Assembly (NCBI RefSeq): GCF_043290135.1
Contig: NC_134702.1
Span: 92,169,819 to 92,233,818 of the forward strand
DNA: 64,000 nucleotides
Direction of reading: 5' to 3'
Source: Rhipicephalus microplus
Taxonomy: Eukaryota > Arthropoda > Arachnida > Ixodida > Ixodidae
Part shown: one piece after another, positions 58,801 to 60,236 of the stretch
Numbering within the stretch: the stretch's first letter is position 1
Layout: each line of letters opens with the position of its first letter
Made by a program: the position numbers and the translations under genes
Notes under the pieces: model-generated
Databases searched by the model: none
The model's input: only the letters and a program-made list of their open reading frames with translations
What the model was told of the DNA's origin: nothing

Positions 58801-59910
58801 ACATGCACACAGCACATATCTGGATTTACCTTTCCAACAAGAGCACAGAGCCTTGGATTTACATAAGACTGCTGATGGTTGACAGTTCGGACATATTCCA
58901 ACAGACTAGTGTTGTGTATGAACGTTGTTTCCGCATCTGCTTGCAGTTAGAAAATCATCAATATAAAAAGTGCCCCGCCGGGGTGGTCTAGTGGCTAAGG
59001 TACTCGGCTGCTGACCCGCAGGTCGCGAGTTCAAATTCCGGCTCCGGCGGCTGCATTTCCGATGGAGGCGGAAATGTTGTAGGCCCGTGTGCTCAGATTT
59101 GGGTGCATGTTAAAGAACCCCAGGTGGTCGAAATTTCCGGAGCCCTTCACTACGGCGTCTCTCATAATCATATAGTGGTTTTGGGACGTTAAACCCCACA
59201 TCTCAAAAAGTGCCCATCTGAGTGTTCCCTTTAACAGTGGACCATACTTTACATACGCAAGTGTTAATATCATTAATTTTGTCCCCATGCAGCAACCAGT
59301 TGACCAATAAAATTAGCGAAACTGCTCACTCATCATTTTTACGCTGTTGTTGTGGACTCATGGCCAAGTTGTTATCATTGTATGAGCCTTGATGTCTTTT
59401 TATTATACATTCTACGATTTTTCGATATAATGGCTAACTGCTAACATCCTTTGAAACAGCTTGCTGACTTATACAGTTCTACCTAATGAAGGTGCAGGCC
59501 TGAGTCATTAACATTTTCAAGGACATAACCACAAAATTTTTCGGGGGGGGGGGGGGGGGGAATGAAGTGCTTGTGCGTGTATAGGTACAGATGACAAATG
59601 AAAAAAATTTGCCTTCCCCTTTGCCCGTTAACTACCCTACGATACACTTAATATACTGTATCAAACAAACTCCTCCACCAGTTCCCCACCTTTAAAGCAG
59701 CAGCAAAAACAAACCATTCGAATAAAAGCAACAAAAAACACATTACCCGTAAAATCTACAATATAACAAAGGAAGCACTGCACCTGAAAGGAAGACAGAA
59801 TGAATGCCAAAATGGCTTACCTGCTCTCTGCGCACTTTCTGTATGACTAGTTCCCGTAGAGACAGCAGCGTTTCAAACTCCAGCTGTTGTTCCAGCACAT
59901 TTTTCTCTTT
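5725..59910 (-). CDS. VPS13D: VPS13D-like bridge-like lipid-transfer protein gene, internal part (38 exons)
   Basis: This is the single host gene of the window. Thirty-eight exons with AG/GT borders (one GC donor) join in consistent phase to 6678 nt, or 2226 codons. VPS13 proteins form long hydrophobic grooves that move phospholipids between membranes. VPS13D acts at ER contacts with mitochondria, peroxisomes and lipid droplets and is needed for mitochondrial clearance (family knowledge). Visible hallmarks are WFPGWTGWY, LDVVYNPSTI, WDIHMDICAPQIIVPESF, ATDDPHWPSVVL, NQETIVELVNFV, two PVIVLP/PVIVVP segments, DTEIIVVEDS and ALSIIDPI. The first exon seen matches the region after the chorein/VPS13 N-terminal domain, and the last lies before the expected UBA. 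VPS13D is preferred over VPS13A/B/C from segment resemblance recalled from memory. Both gene ends are outside the window, and the 5.7 kb left of 5725 and 4 kb right of 59910 would then be intron. Confidence 0.85.
5926..6829. other. VPS13D intron, no recognised gene
   Basis: AT-rich intron with A-rich tracts and a 10-T run near 6574. Open frames here are low complexity and ignored. Confidence 0.7.
6830..6961 (-). CDS. VPS13D: VPS13D exon kk (DTEIIVVEDS)
   Basis: 132 nt, phase 0 to 0. Acceptor ttttag, donor gtatgc. A Gln-rich start is followed by LELKLNMTDTEIIVVEDSAE and DTNAVILK, among the most conserved stretches of VPS13D. Confidence 0.95.
6962..7909. other. VPS13D intron, no recognised gene
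   Basis: AT-rich. Short open frames have no motif, and no repeat family was recognised by eye. Confidence 0.65.
7910..7977 (-). CDS. VPS13D: VPS13D exon jj (short linker)
   Basis: 68 nt, two leading bases, leaves in phase 0. Acceptor tttcag, donor gtaatt. Encodes a polar linker (LTSADQHVTQSLSSARRMTK). Support comes from splice sites and phase, not motif. Confidence 0.72.
8092..9880. mobile_element. hAT-like inverted-repeat element, interrupted by another insertion
   Basis: Termini TAGGCATGTGCGAATA at left and its approximate inverse TATTTGCACATGCCTG at right match other copies in the window (27154, 33239, 50558). Flanks GTCTAAAG and TTCCAAAG could be a decayed 8-bp duplication. The family core runs 8092 to about 8490 and 9795-9880; about 1.3 kb of other sequence separates them. 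Confidence 0.65.
8497..9795. mobile_element. Unidentified insertion inside the hAT-like copy
   Basis: This stretch breaks the family alignment. Its right end has a 'gtggttatgttacaagtggtctaca' flavour seen in pogo/Tigger-type termini, and its middle is GC-richer. No transposase motif was recognised. The borders are approximate. Confidence 0.35.
9914..10141 (-). CDS. VPS13D: VPS13D exon ii
   Basis: 228 nt, two leading bases, one left over. Acceptor ttctag, donor gtaata. Encodes NVFTNILFPTKNASKEKV and TARFTVLLNNMRVMAIFSWI, strongly VPS13-like. A second in-phase donor (gtgatg) would end the exon at 9941, nine codons shorter. Confidence 0.88.
10609..10707 (-). CDS. VPS13D: Probable VPS13D exon hh (low-complexity, possibly alternative)
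   Basis: 99 nt, two leading bases, one left over, so inclusion or skipping both keep frame. Acceptor tctcag is good; donor G|gtctgc is weak. It encodes a Gly/Ser/Thr/Ala-rich loop (PGGEVTVSNKAP) between the DTRF and NVFTNILFP segments, where the family has a variable loop. Base composition is exon-like. It may be spurious or a cassette exon. Confidence 0.5.
10753..10984 (-). CDS. VPS13D: VPS13D exon gg
   Basis: 232 nt, phase 0, one left over. Acceptor aagcag, donor gtaagg. Encodes SWTFLAIRMALVNVTLELVH and LVSHEIRVLDTRF, a recognisable VPS13D segment. An acceptor 3 nt upstream would add one Gln. Confidence 0.92.
10985..11806. other. VPS13D intron, no recognised gene
   Basis: AT-rich with short TATAA-rich stretches near 11030-11170. 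Nothing else recognised. Confidence 0.6.
11807..11961 (-). CDS. VPS13D: VPS13D exon ff
   Basis: 155 nt, two leading bases, leaves in phase 0. Acceptor ttccag, donor gtgggt. Encodes VEGSFSSVHVTLDRSQYALV and ILSRNLGE, a module start with a 'SSVHVTLD' strand. Confidence 0.92.
12717..12878 (-). repeat. Ruka-like SINE fragment
   Basis: Minus copy containing 'cacctggggt..ctttaacgtgcac', 'cctccatcgaaatgcgaccgc' and a degraded head with 'cgggattgaaccc' (box B-like). The 3' tail is missing. Confidence 0.8.
13117..13532. mobile_element. Inverted-repeat element with internal minisatellite
   Basis: The perfect 10-bp inverted ends GGGGCGAAGC (13117-13126) and GCTTCGCCCC (13523-13532) enclose the CCGTCC-type minisatellite and a short unique part. 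Family unknown. Confidence 0.6.
13127..13362. repeat. CCGT/TCCG-rich minisatellite
   Basis: About 235 bp of imperfect short repeats of the type 'ccgtccgtgcatccgtcc'. It produces several overlapping long open frames with Arg/Ser/Val or Thr/Asp bias that are not genes. Confidence 0.92.
13731..13809 (-). CDS. VPS13D: VPS13D exon ee
   Basis: 79 nt, phase 0, one left over. Acceptor ttctag, donor gtgagt. Encodes LKRTLMLHLLVEKNLDSAF, resembling the VPS13D 'LLVERNLD' segment. Confidence 0.9.
13810..14499. other. VPS13D intron
   Basis: Contains a tandem 14-bp duplication (gggcaagccgtcaa twice, about 13990-14017). No gene recognised. Confidence 0.65.
14500..14651 (-). CDS. VPS13D: VPS13D exon dd
   Basis: 152 nt, two leading bases, leaves in phase 0. 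Acceptor tttcag; the donor AAT|gtgggt is chosen because it restores phase. Encodes CLLQVMDVELVDMDVYSG and YTVQFPSIF. Confidence 0.8.
14652..15539. other. VPS13D intron, no recognised gene
   Basis: Includes a T/TC-rich tract at 14803-14890. Nothing else recognised. Confidence 0.65.
15540..15619 (-). CDS. VPS13D: VPS13D exon cc
   Basis: 80 nt, one leading base, one left over. Acceptor cctag, donor gtaatc. Encodes TVISAEEVMKVLDDLD. This is the only frame free of stops and compatible with both neighbours. Confidence 0.83.
15803..16037 (-). repeat. Ruka-like SINE with 16-bp target-site duplication
   Basis: Nearly full-length minus copy. Flanks AAGTTTCGGCAGTTGA (15787-15802) and AAGTTTTGGCAGTTGA (16038-16053) are a 16-bp duplication with one mismatch. 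The tRNA-like head lies at the right with 'gatctgatcccgcgacctgcgggtcagcagccgagtaccttaaccac' features. Confidence 0.93.
16445..16641 (-). CDS. VPS13D: VPS13D exon bb (second PVIVVP module)
   Basis: 197 nt, phase 0, two left over. Acceptor gcacag, donor gtaagt. Encodes SPVIVVPQSHRSFDVLVANL, a second copy of the 'PVIV-P' module start seen at 35915. Confidence 0.94.
17076..17247 (-). CDS. VPS13D: VPS13D exon aa (3' side of the 11.6-kb intron)
   Basis: 172 nt, one leading base, leaves in phase 0. Acceptor cttcag, donor gtgtga. Encodes YGSLDPYLQRDCDIKVKCEM and SVHVVHTQRFLTEVTDFFAD, a VPS13 module. Confidence 0.93.
17801..18025 (-). pseudogene. Penelope-like element fragment (GIY-YIG endonuclease end)
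   Basis: A minus-strand frame encodes ETRRFVDDRVRERVNN, GHLSAYCRTFG and a C-terminal KAKGTACISAP, the pattern of the C-terminal GIY-YIG endonuclease of Penelope-like retroelements (G-E-T-x-R-x-x-x-x-R, then A-x-H-C). The preceding GIY part is frameshifted near 18025. Only a few hundred bases remain. Confidence 0.6.
19055..19215. repeat. Fragment of the hAT-like TGTGCGAATATTCG family
   Basis: Begins 'aggagtgtgcgaatattcgaaatttc', similar to the ends of the copies at 8092 and 33239. The other end is not clear; AT-rich sequence after 26880 may be its continuation beyond the Tigger insertion. Confidence 0.5.
19770..20155 (+). repeat. Probable 5' LTR of Gypsy element B
   Basis: Upstream of gag, with a (TA)n TATA-like run at 19962-19982 and an AATAAA signal near 20129, followed by the gag leader. 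The left border is not determined and no matching 3' LTR was seen. Confidence 0.5.
20258..21526 (+). CDS. gag: Gag of Gypsy element B (intact frame)
   Basis: 422 codons from the ATG at 20258; the frame is open upstream but that part is LTR and leader. The capsid region includes EDWLDEYSRVSVANHWDD and SYIEDVLALCRR, then GIGHVAFNALVAQNPATIAD, the stretch missing from element A. One CCHC knuckle (CYYCGYRGHVSRFC) and an Arg/Ser tail follow. Protease is in the -1 frame, as in many Gypsy elements. Binds and packages element RNA (family knowledge). Confidence 0.88.
   Translation: MSQNKPAGAATITAAISPSQSSAAPPVYVHSHQRDPPLFAGRRGEDVEDWLDEYSRVSVANHWDDSAKLRYVSFYLTGVAKTWYFNHIIDIPDWATFEQQLRHVFGTLAIRSTVAKRTLDTRQQHSCELYTSYIEDVLALCRRANSSMPESNKVRHILNGIGHVAFNALVAQNPATIADVVTTCQHLNTLDSVRLQPDIGEQSNRPLRDLMRDIIHEELQNMGFTPSPPCSPQSTGAALRDIIREELTSLNSPAHVQSPSSRPIRTYAQVAAMPPSEVNTTLPLPSYASVAATSPLNFRSIPPDPSSAHLTTLSSGTPHGFYPSPWRSSRPVCYYCGYRGHVSRFCRKHQQDERRGYDMRERDTFYYEGQRHSPPTRRSPSPPVSSAPRNSWNSRRRSPSPFRRSSSPLRPASFVTTSHSEN
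21598..21771 (+). pseudogene. Protease of element B, N-terminal half
   Basis: Contains ALVDTGAAFSVM, the retropepsin active site, and ends at TIRPSAFC where the solo LTR begins. The frame resumes exactly at 22510. Confidence 0.88.
21772..22505 (-). mobile_element. Solo LTR inserted in the protease of element B
   Basis: Begins TGTGG and ends CCACA (inverted termini TG...CA), 734 bp, flanked by the direct repeat CTGT at 21768-21771 and 22506-22509. The inverted polyadenylation signal TTTATT at 21893-21898 shows minus orientation. 'aacactttattg' and 'gcgagcc(a/g)cagggc' motifs are shared with the LTR at 61078-61858, so both probably belong to one Gypsy family. Confidence 0.92.
22506..22882 (+). 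pseudogene. Protease of element B, C-terminal half
   Basis: Same frame as 21598-21771. Continues with VRVFIDGIRHHIQF and LILGWDFLSS, then a linker, ending in TGA at 22880-22882 because of a nearby one-base shift relative to the next frame. Confidence 0.85.
22881..23701 (+). pseudogene. pol: Protease-RT linker and RT (first part) of element B
   Basis: Linker to VVRRRPYRVSPAEK, then two one-base shifts at about 23213-23260. RT follows with [33 protein letters not shown] and [21 protein letters not shown] at 23613-23615 precedes KTCLCYLDDIV, the catalytic motif. Confidence 0.9.
23702..25522 (+). pseudogene. pol: RT end, RNase H and integrase of element B
   Basis: RT thumb GLQLNKKKCCFA and VLGHVVSKDG. 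RNase H with [34 protein letters not shown] and DADALSHCP. Integrase with HLGIQKTHDHIRSRFYWPGI, SSCAPCQRRK and DDE residues in [16 protein letters not shown] and NGLTERFQR. After AYNTA the sequence no longer matches integrase, so the C-terminus is lost. Confidence 0.92.
25523..26650. other. Sequence between element B and the right Tigger end
   Basis: No recognisable 3' LTR for element B. 25830-26650 is probably the right half of the Tigger-like element, ending in inverted TIR motifs. No transposase motif seen. Confidence 0.5.
27154..27845. mobile_element. hAT-like TGTGCGAATA-family copy
   Basis: Left end TAGGCATGTGTGAAT and right end ATGTGCCCATGCCTG are approximate inverted repeats matching other copies. 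The interior is AT-rich with no ORF. Target duplication not clear. Confidence 0.55.
28215..28311. repeat. Short inverted repeat around CGCTGGAGC
   Basis: 28215-28241 and 28283-28311 are imperfect inverted arms of about 27 bp (TGTCGCTGGAGC...). Possibly the ends of a deleted TIR element. Confidence 0.55.
28871..29129 (-). CDS. VPS13D: VPS13D exon z (5' side of the 11.6-kb intron)
   Basis: 259 nt, two leading bases, two left over (AA). Acceptor acgcag, donor gtaagt. Encodes LSKICVLDLTEHGQLYRERF and EALHFTVF. Its two leftover bases join the single leading base of the exon at 17247, so no exon is needed between. Confidence 0.93.
29130..29794. other. VPS13D intron, nothing recognised
   Basis: AT-rich, no repeat family or coding motif seen. 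Confidence 0.65.
29795..29963 (-). CDS. VPS13D: VPS13D exon y (SQTWVMVLDFLGL)
   Basis: 169 nt, phase 0, one base left over. Acceptor ctttag, donor gtaaga. Encodes SLEMVINSQTWVMVLDFLGL, which closely resembles the VPS13D helix following its PEF segment. Confidence 0.93.
29964..30550. other. VPS13D intron, nothing recognised
   Basis: No motif in the short open frames. Confidence 0.65.
30551..30729 (-). CDS. VPS13D: VPS13D exon x
   Basis: 179 nt, two leading bases, leaves in phase 0. Acceptor ttgcag, donor gtaagt. A Ser/Pro linker (SPSTPPPSPCGSASPS) precedes DTLMHINMHLIDRHCPEFAS, a VPS13D-type segment. Confidence 0.92.
30730..31439. other. VPS13D intron, nothing recognised
   Basis: AT-rich, no feature seen. 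Confidence 0.65.
31440..31698 (-). CDS. VPS13D: VPS13D exon w
   Basis: 259 nt, phase 0, one base left over. Acceptor ttgcag, donor G|gtaatg. Encodes ALKGVIMEDLVESPESSHRY, matching the family 'MEDLL-x-P' segment, then a polar loop. Confidence 0.9.
31699..32754. other. VPS13D intron, nothing recognised
   Basis: AT-rich, with a short T run at 32650. No feature seen. Confidence 0.65.
32755..32997 (-). CDS. VPS13D: VPS13D exon v
   Basis: 243 nt, phase 0 to 0. Acceptor ggcacag, donor gtgagt. Encodes AFSYHVNFVLPELVINICSD and DLVALSFQEFVVNYE, alternating strands. Confidence 0.9.
33239..33948. mobile_element. hAT-like nonautonomous element (best preserved family member)
   Basis: About 710 bp. Ends TAGGCTTGTGCGAATA and, inverted, TAGGATTGTGTGAATAG. 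Flanking 8-bp repeats are ATGGCAAG (33231-33238) and ATGCCAAG (33949-33956), one mismatch. The 8-bp duplication suggests the hAT superfamily. No transposase. Confidence 0.78.
34427..34579 (-). CDS. VPS13D: VPS13D exon u
   Basis: 153 nt, phase 0 to 0. Acceptor ctctag, donor gtactg. Encodes VSGTVINVLKFAVTKYQYEL and then an acidic stretch (DISSEDEDMTES), as at a VPS13 module boundary. Confidence 0.88.
34580..35452. other. VPS13D intron with a short AAT microsatellite
   Basis: (AAT)n at about 35340-35358; otherwise nothing recognised. Confidence 0.65.
35453..35915 (-). CDS. VPS13D: VPS13D exon t (PVIVLPCSPSS)
   Basis: 463 nt, one leading base, leaves in phase 0. Acceptor tttcag, donor gtagtg. 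Encodes TPVIVLPCSPSSRNVLVAHL, the classical VPS13 'PVI-x-x-P' module start, plus FRDMNLYSLNIDE. Confidence 0.95.
36055..36315. mobile_element. Foldback (palindromic) element, 261 bp
   Basis: The first and last ~75 bp are inverted copies: CACTGAAGCTTGACT...tttgtttgtacacct at left is mirrored by the right arm ending in ...AGTCAACTTTCGGTG. The loop is about 100 bp. No coding capacity. Confidence 0.82.
36500..37024. mobile_element. hAT-like TGTGCGAATA-family copy, left end unclear
   Basis: The stretch from 'caaaattcaccctgccacaaa' to 'attatttgcacaagttta' closely follows the copies at 33239 and 50558. The left border is approximate. Confidence 0.65.
37200..37755 (-). CDS. VPS13D: VPS13D exon s (largest exon seen)
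   Basis: 556 nt, two leading bases, two left over. Acceptor tttcag, donor gtgagt. Encodes SLEIQGTLGGLQVCDL, a long helix with SPLLLHELASCAVEF, and AFSFHVYPP, the core of one repeating beta-groove module. GC-rich coding composition stands out from the AT-rich introns. Confidence 0.94.
37756..38788. other. VPS13D intron with a 46-bp tandem duplication
   Basis: 38432-38477 is repeated at 38478-38523 with a few differences (acattc-ccaa-gtcaacatatt...). No other feature seen. Confidence 0.75.
38789..38942 (-). CDS. VPS13D: VPS13D exon r
   Basis: 154 nt, phase 0, one base left over. Acceptor gtgcag, donor gtgagt. Encodes LQLTFDFHRFNVLLLR and an adjacent strand VSGARIQVSIG. Confidence 0.92.
38943..40247. 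other. VPS13D intron, no recognised gene
   Basis: The open frame near 39663-39956 has no motif or plausible splice context. Nothing else recognised. Confidence 0.6.
40248..40451 (-). repeat. Ruka-like SINE, strongly diverged
   Basis: Follows the SINE order (tail 'ggttatatgtgccaaaatt', 'ctgctggggtcctttaatgtgcacct', head remnant 'ggtattgaacctatgcc') with many changes. Confidence 0.7.
40452..41168. mobile_element. Inverted-repeat element with TTAAAGGGACACTAAAG ends
   Basis: The left end TTAAAGGGACACTAAAGGCAA and, inverted, the right end TCAAAGGAACGCTAAAGTCAA are imperfect TIRs. The same left-end motif occurs alone at 57152. No transposase. It ends about 33 bp from the GC splice donor of the exon at 41208. 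Confidence 0.7.
41208..41350 (-). CDS. VPS13D: VPS13D exon q (NQETIVELVNFV; GC donor)
   Basis: 143 nt, two leading bases, leaves in phase 0. Acceptor tgacag; the donor is CAG|gcaagt, a GC-AG intron with otherwise ideal consensus. Encodes NQETIVELVNFVRCLSP, a strongly conserved VPS13 helix. Confidence 0.9.
41558..41728 (-). CDS. VPS13D: VPS13D exon p
   Basis: 171 nt, two leading bases, one left over. Acceptor cgtag, donor gtaaag. Encodes ADALINVEISVLNVPS and LFIAAVQFNNLDV, groove strands leading into the next exon. Confidence 0.9.
41729..43121. other. VPS13D intron with a hairpin
   Basis: Contains the hairpin at 42781-42848, listed separately, and a partly similar 'gaaaggacacaacgc' stretch at 42250. 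No gene recognised. Confidence 0.6.
42781..42848. repeat. 68-nt hairpin, about 25-bp stem
   Basis: The left arm 42781-42806 (ACGCCCCACTTAGAAAGGAC...) pairs with the right arm 42824-42848 with few mismatches and a ~17-nt loop. The size fits a miRNA precursor or a foldback remnant; nothing shows expression. Confidence 0.7.
43122..43291 (-). CDS. VPS13D: VPS13D exon o (Ser/Pro-rich insert)
   Basis: 170 nt, one leading base, one left over. Acceptor tcgcag, donor G|gtgccc (weak). Encodes SGSIRDSDPNSPMSPS, a likely phosphorylated loop, then VPKVLSAILSTLQ. Confidence 0.83.
43729..44274. mobile_element. hAT-like element with CATAGGCGGAG ends and internal microsatellite
   Basis: Perfect 11-bp inverted ends CATAGGCGGAG (43729-43739) and CTCCGCCTATG (44264-44274). 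Flanks ATGTAATT and ATGTAACT form an 8-bp duplication with one mismatch. Encloses the (TC)n(GT)n tract. The minus-strand open frame inside has no recognised motif. Confidence 0.72.
43793..43885. repeat. (TC)n(GT)n microsatellite
   Basis: A TC run followed by a GT run of about 50 bp and interrupted GT/GC repeats. Confidence 0.95.
44677..44842 (-). CDS. VPS13D: VPS13D exon n
   Basis: 166 nt, two leading bases, two left over. Acceptor gtgcag, donor gtaagc. Encodes IAELQVSGIHATFSKTPQDL and GPDFELLVASHKH, closely resembling the VPS13D segment before its Ser-rich insert. Confidence 0.92.
44843..45644. other. VPS13D intron, nothing recognised before the SINE
   Basis: AT-rich. The intron also contains the SINE at 45645-45878. 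Confidence 0.6.
45645..45878 (+). repeat. Ruka-like SINE with 9-bp target-site duplication
   Basis: Full-length plus copy. The tRNA-like head has box A 'tagtggctaaggtac' and box B 'gagatcgaatccc'; the body is 'tgtgctcagatttgggtgcacgttaaagaacccc'-type and the tail 'gggacgttaaaccccaca'. Flanks ATACAGCTT at 45636-45644 and 45879-45887. Confidence 0.93.
45934..46031 (-). CDS. VPS13D: VPS13D exon m
   Basis: 98 nt, one leading base, one left over. Acceptor tttcag, donor gtaact. Encodes SLLLVAQCSIEQMCLEVQSR, a beta pair. The other two frames contain a stop or break phase. Confidence 0.85.
46980..47621. mobile_element. 642-bp near-complete palindrome (foldback element)
   Basis: The left half (from CTTATGGGAAGACACTGC) matches the reverse complement of the right half (ending ...CTCCCCTTATG) along nearly its whole length, centred near 47300. 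Landmarks 'tttttaaaatacaaa(a)tattcat' and 'gcagtgcaacaaaa' occur in both arms. No coding frame. Confidence 0.85.
47692..47837 (-). CDS. VPS13D: VPS13D exon l (linker)
   Basis: 146 nt, phase 0, two bases left over. Acceptor gcgcag, donor GG|gtgagg. Encodes a Ser/Thr/Pro-rich linker ending AFQQEGMSEG. It is the only open frame compatible with both neighbours. Confidence 0.8.
48225..48315 (-). CDS. VPS13D: VPS13D exon k (ATDDPHWPSV)
   Basis: 91 nt, one leading base, leaves in phase 0. Acceptor tgctag, donor gtgaga. Encodes LLATDDPHWPSVVLNMKLPR, a recognised VPS13D-type segment. Confidence 0.92.
48468..49286. mobile_element. DNA transposon remnant with TACTCGAATCTAGGCC-type ends
   Basis: The left end TACTCAAATCTAGGCTGG is mirrored by the right end GGCCTAGATTCGAGTA; TA occurs at both outer ends, consistent with a TA-targeting (mariner/pogo-type) element. 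The interior is GC-rich with a 92-codon plus frame of unknown nature (48613-48888), a perfect hairpin and T/C homopolymers. Confidence 0.7.
48843..48876. repeat. Perfect 14-bp hairpin
   Basis: ATCCACCTTTGCCG and its exact reverse complement, separated by a six-base loop TCAAGT. Confidence 0.92.
49577..49708 (-). CDS. VPS13D: VPS13D exon j
   Basis: 132 nt, one leading base, two left over. Acceptor catcag, donor gtatgc. Encodes YTLNLQDMQVLIG and HVLDRFSITVQVER, alternating beta strands. Confidence 0.9.
50064..50184 (-). CDS. VPS13D: VPS13D exon i (linker)
   Basis: 121 nt, two leading bases and two left over. Acceptor atatag, donor gtgagt. Encodes a Pro/Ser/acidic linker and then DADIYSHMYK, which resumes the groove fold. 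Confidence 0.85.
50558..51150. mobile_element. hAT-like element beside the exon h splice donor
   Basis: Same family as 33239 (ends TAAGCTTGTGTAAATA and CTATTTGCACAAGGCTCC). Direct repeat TAATTAC flanks it at 50551-50557 and 51149-51155. The right repeat contains the donor of the exon at 51156 (minus gtaatta). The exact TSD length is ambiguous (5-8 bp). Confidence 0.72.
51156..51249 (-). CDS. VPS13D: VPS13D exon h
   Basis: 94 nt, phase 0, leaves one base. Acceptor tttcag, donor gtaatt. Encodes VLIDLGRVQF and then an acidic linker (EESRTDVEDISDDE). The donor lies in the right-hand direct repeat of a hAT-like insertion. Confidence 0.9.
51431..51520 (-). CDS. VPS13D: VPS13D exon g (WDIHMDICAP)
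   Basis: 90 nt, phase 0 to 0, acceptor cttcag, donor gtaagg. Encodes WDIHMDICAPQIIVPESF, the conserved VPS13 strand pattern W-D-I-x-x-D-I-x-A-P-x-x-x-x-P. Confidence 0.93.
52157..52403 (-). repeat. Ruka-like SINE, nearly full length
   Basis: Minus copy with head (boxes A and B) at the right and tail at left. Imperfect flanks TATTCTATAAGCAGCTAA (near 52138) and TATCCTATAAAAGCTAAA (near 52404) suggest the target duplication. Confidence 0.88.
52404..53157. other. VPS13D intron, nothing recognised
   Basis: No motif or repeat family seen. Confidence 0.6.
53158..53380 (-). CDS. VPS13D: VPS13D exon f (LDVVYNPSTI)
   Basis: 223 nt, one leading base, leaves in phase 0. Acceptor cttgcag, donor gtaggg. 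Encodes LDVVYNPSTIRTVKQFF and an amphipathic helix ending DLMLEGEEST. LDVVYNP is a recurrent VPS13 signature. Confidence 0.93.
53462..53697 (-). repeat. Ruka-like SINE, diverged
   Basis: Order and spacing of tail, body and head are retained ('atgatcgtgagggacgctgaaacagggcgactccagataaatttc' pattern) with heavy divergence. Confidence 0.7.
53872..53888. repeat. Poly-C tract
   Basis: About 14 consecutive C bases within a C-rich stretch in an intron. Confidence 0.9.
54070..54275 (-). CDS. VPS13D: VPS13D exon e
   Basis: 206 nt, phase 0, leaves two bases. Acceptor tgcccag, donor gtgaat. Encodes VLMFPKALPLDG and PLFELTYEKKPLG, matching the VPS13D segment just before the LDVVYN motif. Confidence 0.9.
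54276..54962. other. VPS13D intron, nothing recognised
   Basis: Pyrimidine-rich stretch at 54350-54545. No feature recognised. Confidence 0.6.
54963..55137 (-). CDS. VPS13D: VPS13D exon d
   Basis: 175 nt, enters with one base and leaves in phase 0. Acceptor ttaccag, donor gtgagt. Encodes alternating hydrophobic strands (VELRFAEVTVDVESRPRLGS) as in the VPS13 groove. Confidence 0.9.
55468..55650 (-). repeat. Ruka-like SINE fragment, very diverged
   Basis: Retains 'gaccacctaaggctctttactgtgtgcataaacccaca' and a head remnant ending 'taccacggtagg'. Weak but same order as other copies. Confidence 0.55.
55953..56100 (-). CDS. VPS13D: VPS13D exon c
   Basis: 148 nt, phase 1 to 0, acceptor ctcacag, donor gtgagt. 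It encodes EEILDALDSADRDTFLMRDG followed by a beta-strand segment, typical of the start of a repeating beta-groove module. Confidence 0.88.
56101..56941. other. VPS13D intron, nothing recognised
   Basis: The open frame near 56277-56534 has no motif and no splice context. Confidence 0.6.
56942..57125 (-). CDS. VPS13D: VPS13D exon b (WFPGWTGWY motif)
   Basis: 184 nt, phase 0 to 1, acceptor cgtgcag, donor G|gtgtgc (weak). It encodes the Trp-rich motif WFPGWTGWY seen after the N-terminal helix in VPS13 proteins, then an acidic Ser-rich linker. The 3' border is chosen because it restores phase with the next exon. Confidence 0.82.
57126..58784. other. VPS13D intron with TIR-motif fragment and short CTGT repeat
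   Basis: 57152-57174 resembles the TTAAAGGGACACTAAAG end of the element at 40452, without a matching right end. A (CTGT)n run lies at 57888-57912. 58130-58500 is GC-richer with no gene recognised. Confidence 0.6.
58785..59239. mobile_element. Short TIR element interrupted by a SINE
   Basis: Perfect 18-bp inverted ends CACTGTTAAAGGGAACAC (58785-58802) and GTGTTCCCTTTAACAGTG (59222-59239). Without the SINE the element would be about 215 bp. No coding frame. Confidence 0.85.
58975..59204 (+). repeat. Ruka-like SINE with 10-bp target-site duplication
   Basis: Full-length plus copy with tRNA-like head and 'gggacgttaaaccccaca' tail, flanked by AAAAAGTGCC at 58965-58974 and 59205-59214. Nested in the TIR element 58785-59239. 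Confidence 0.95.
59530..59562. repeat. Poly-G tract
   Basis: About 20 consecutive G bases in an intron. Confidence 0.9.
59821..59910 (-). CDS. VPS13D: VPS13D exon a (most 5' exon seen)
   Basis: Thirty codons, phase 0 to 0, acceptor ttccag and donor gtaagc. It encodes a charged helix beginning KEKNVLEQQLEFETLLSLRE, like the helix at the end of the VPS13 N-terminal region. Earlier exons are not found between here and 64000. Confidence 0.85.
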
Positions 59911-59979
59911 CTGGAATGGAGAAGACAAAAATATGTGCAAAAGTTTAAAAACAAACACTGTGCATTACTATCGCACTTA

Positions 59980-60226
59980 GGGCCCCCGCCGCGGTGGTCT
60001 AGTGGCTAAAGTACTCGGCTGCTGACCCGCAGGTCGCGGGATCGGGTCCCAGCAGCGGCGGCTGCATTTTCGATGGAGGCGAAAATGCTTTAGGCCCGTG
60101 TACTCAGATTTGGGTGTACGTTAAAAAACCCCAGGTGGTTAAACTTTCTGAAGCCCTCCATTACAGCATCTCTCATAATCATATGGTGGTTTTGGGACGT
60201 TAAACCCCACAGATCATCATCATCAT
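59980..60226 (+). repeat. Ruka-like SINE with 10-bp target-site duplication
   Basis: Full-length plus copy with box A/box B head, ending in (ATC)n, flanked by ATCGCACTTA at 59970-59979 and 60227-60236. Only about 60 bp upstream of the acceptor of exon a (59910). Confidence 0.95.
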
Positions 60227-60236
60227 ATCGCACTTA

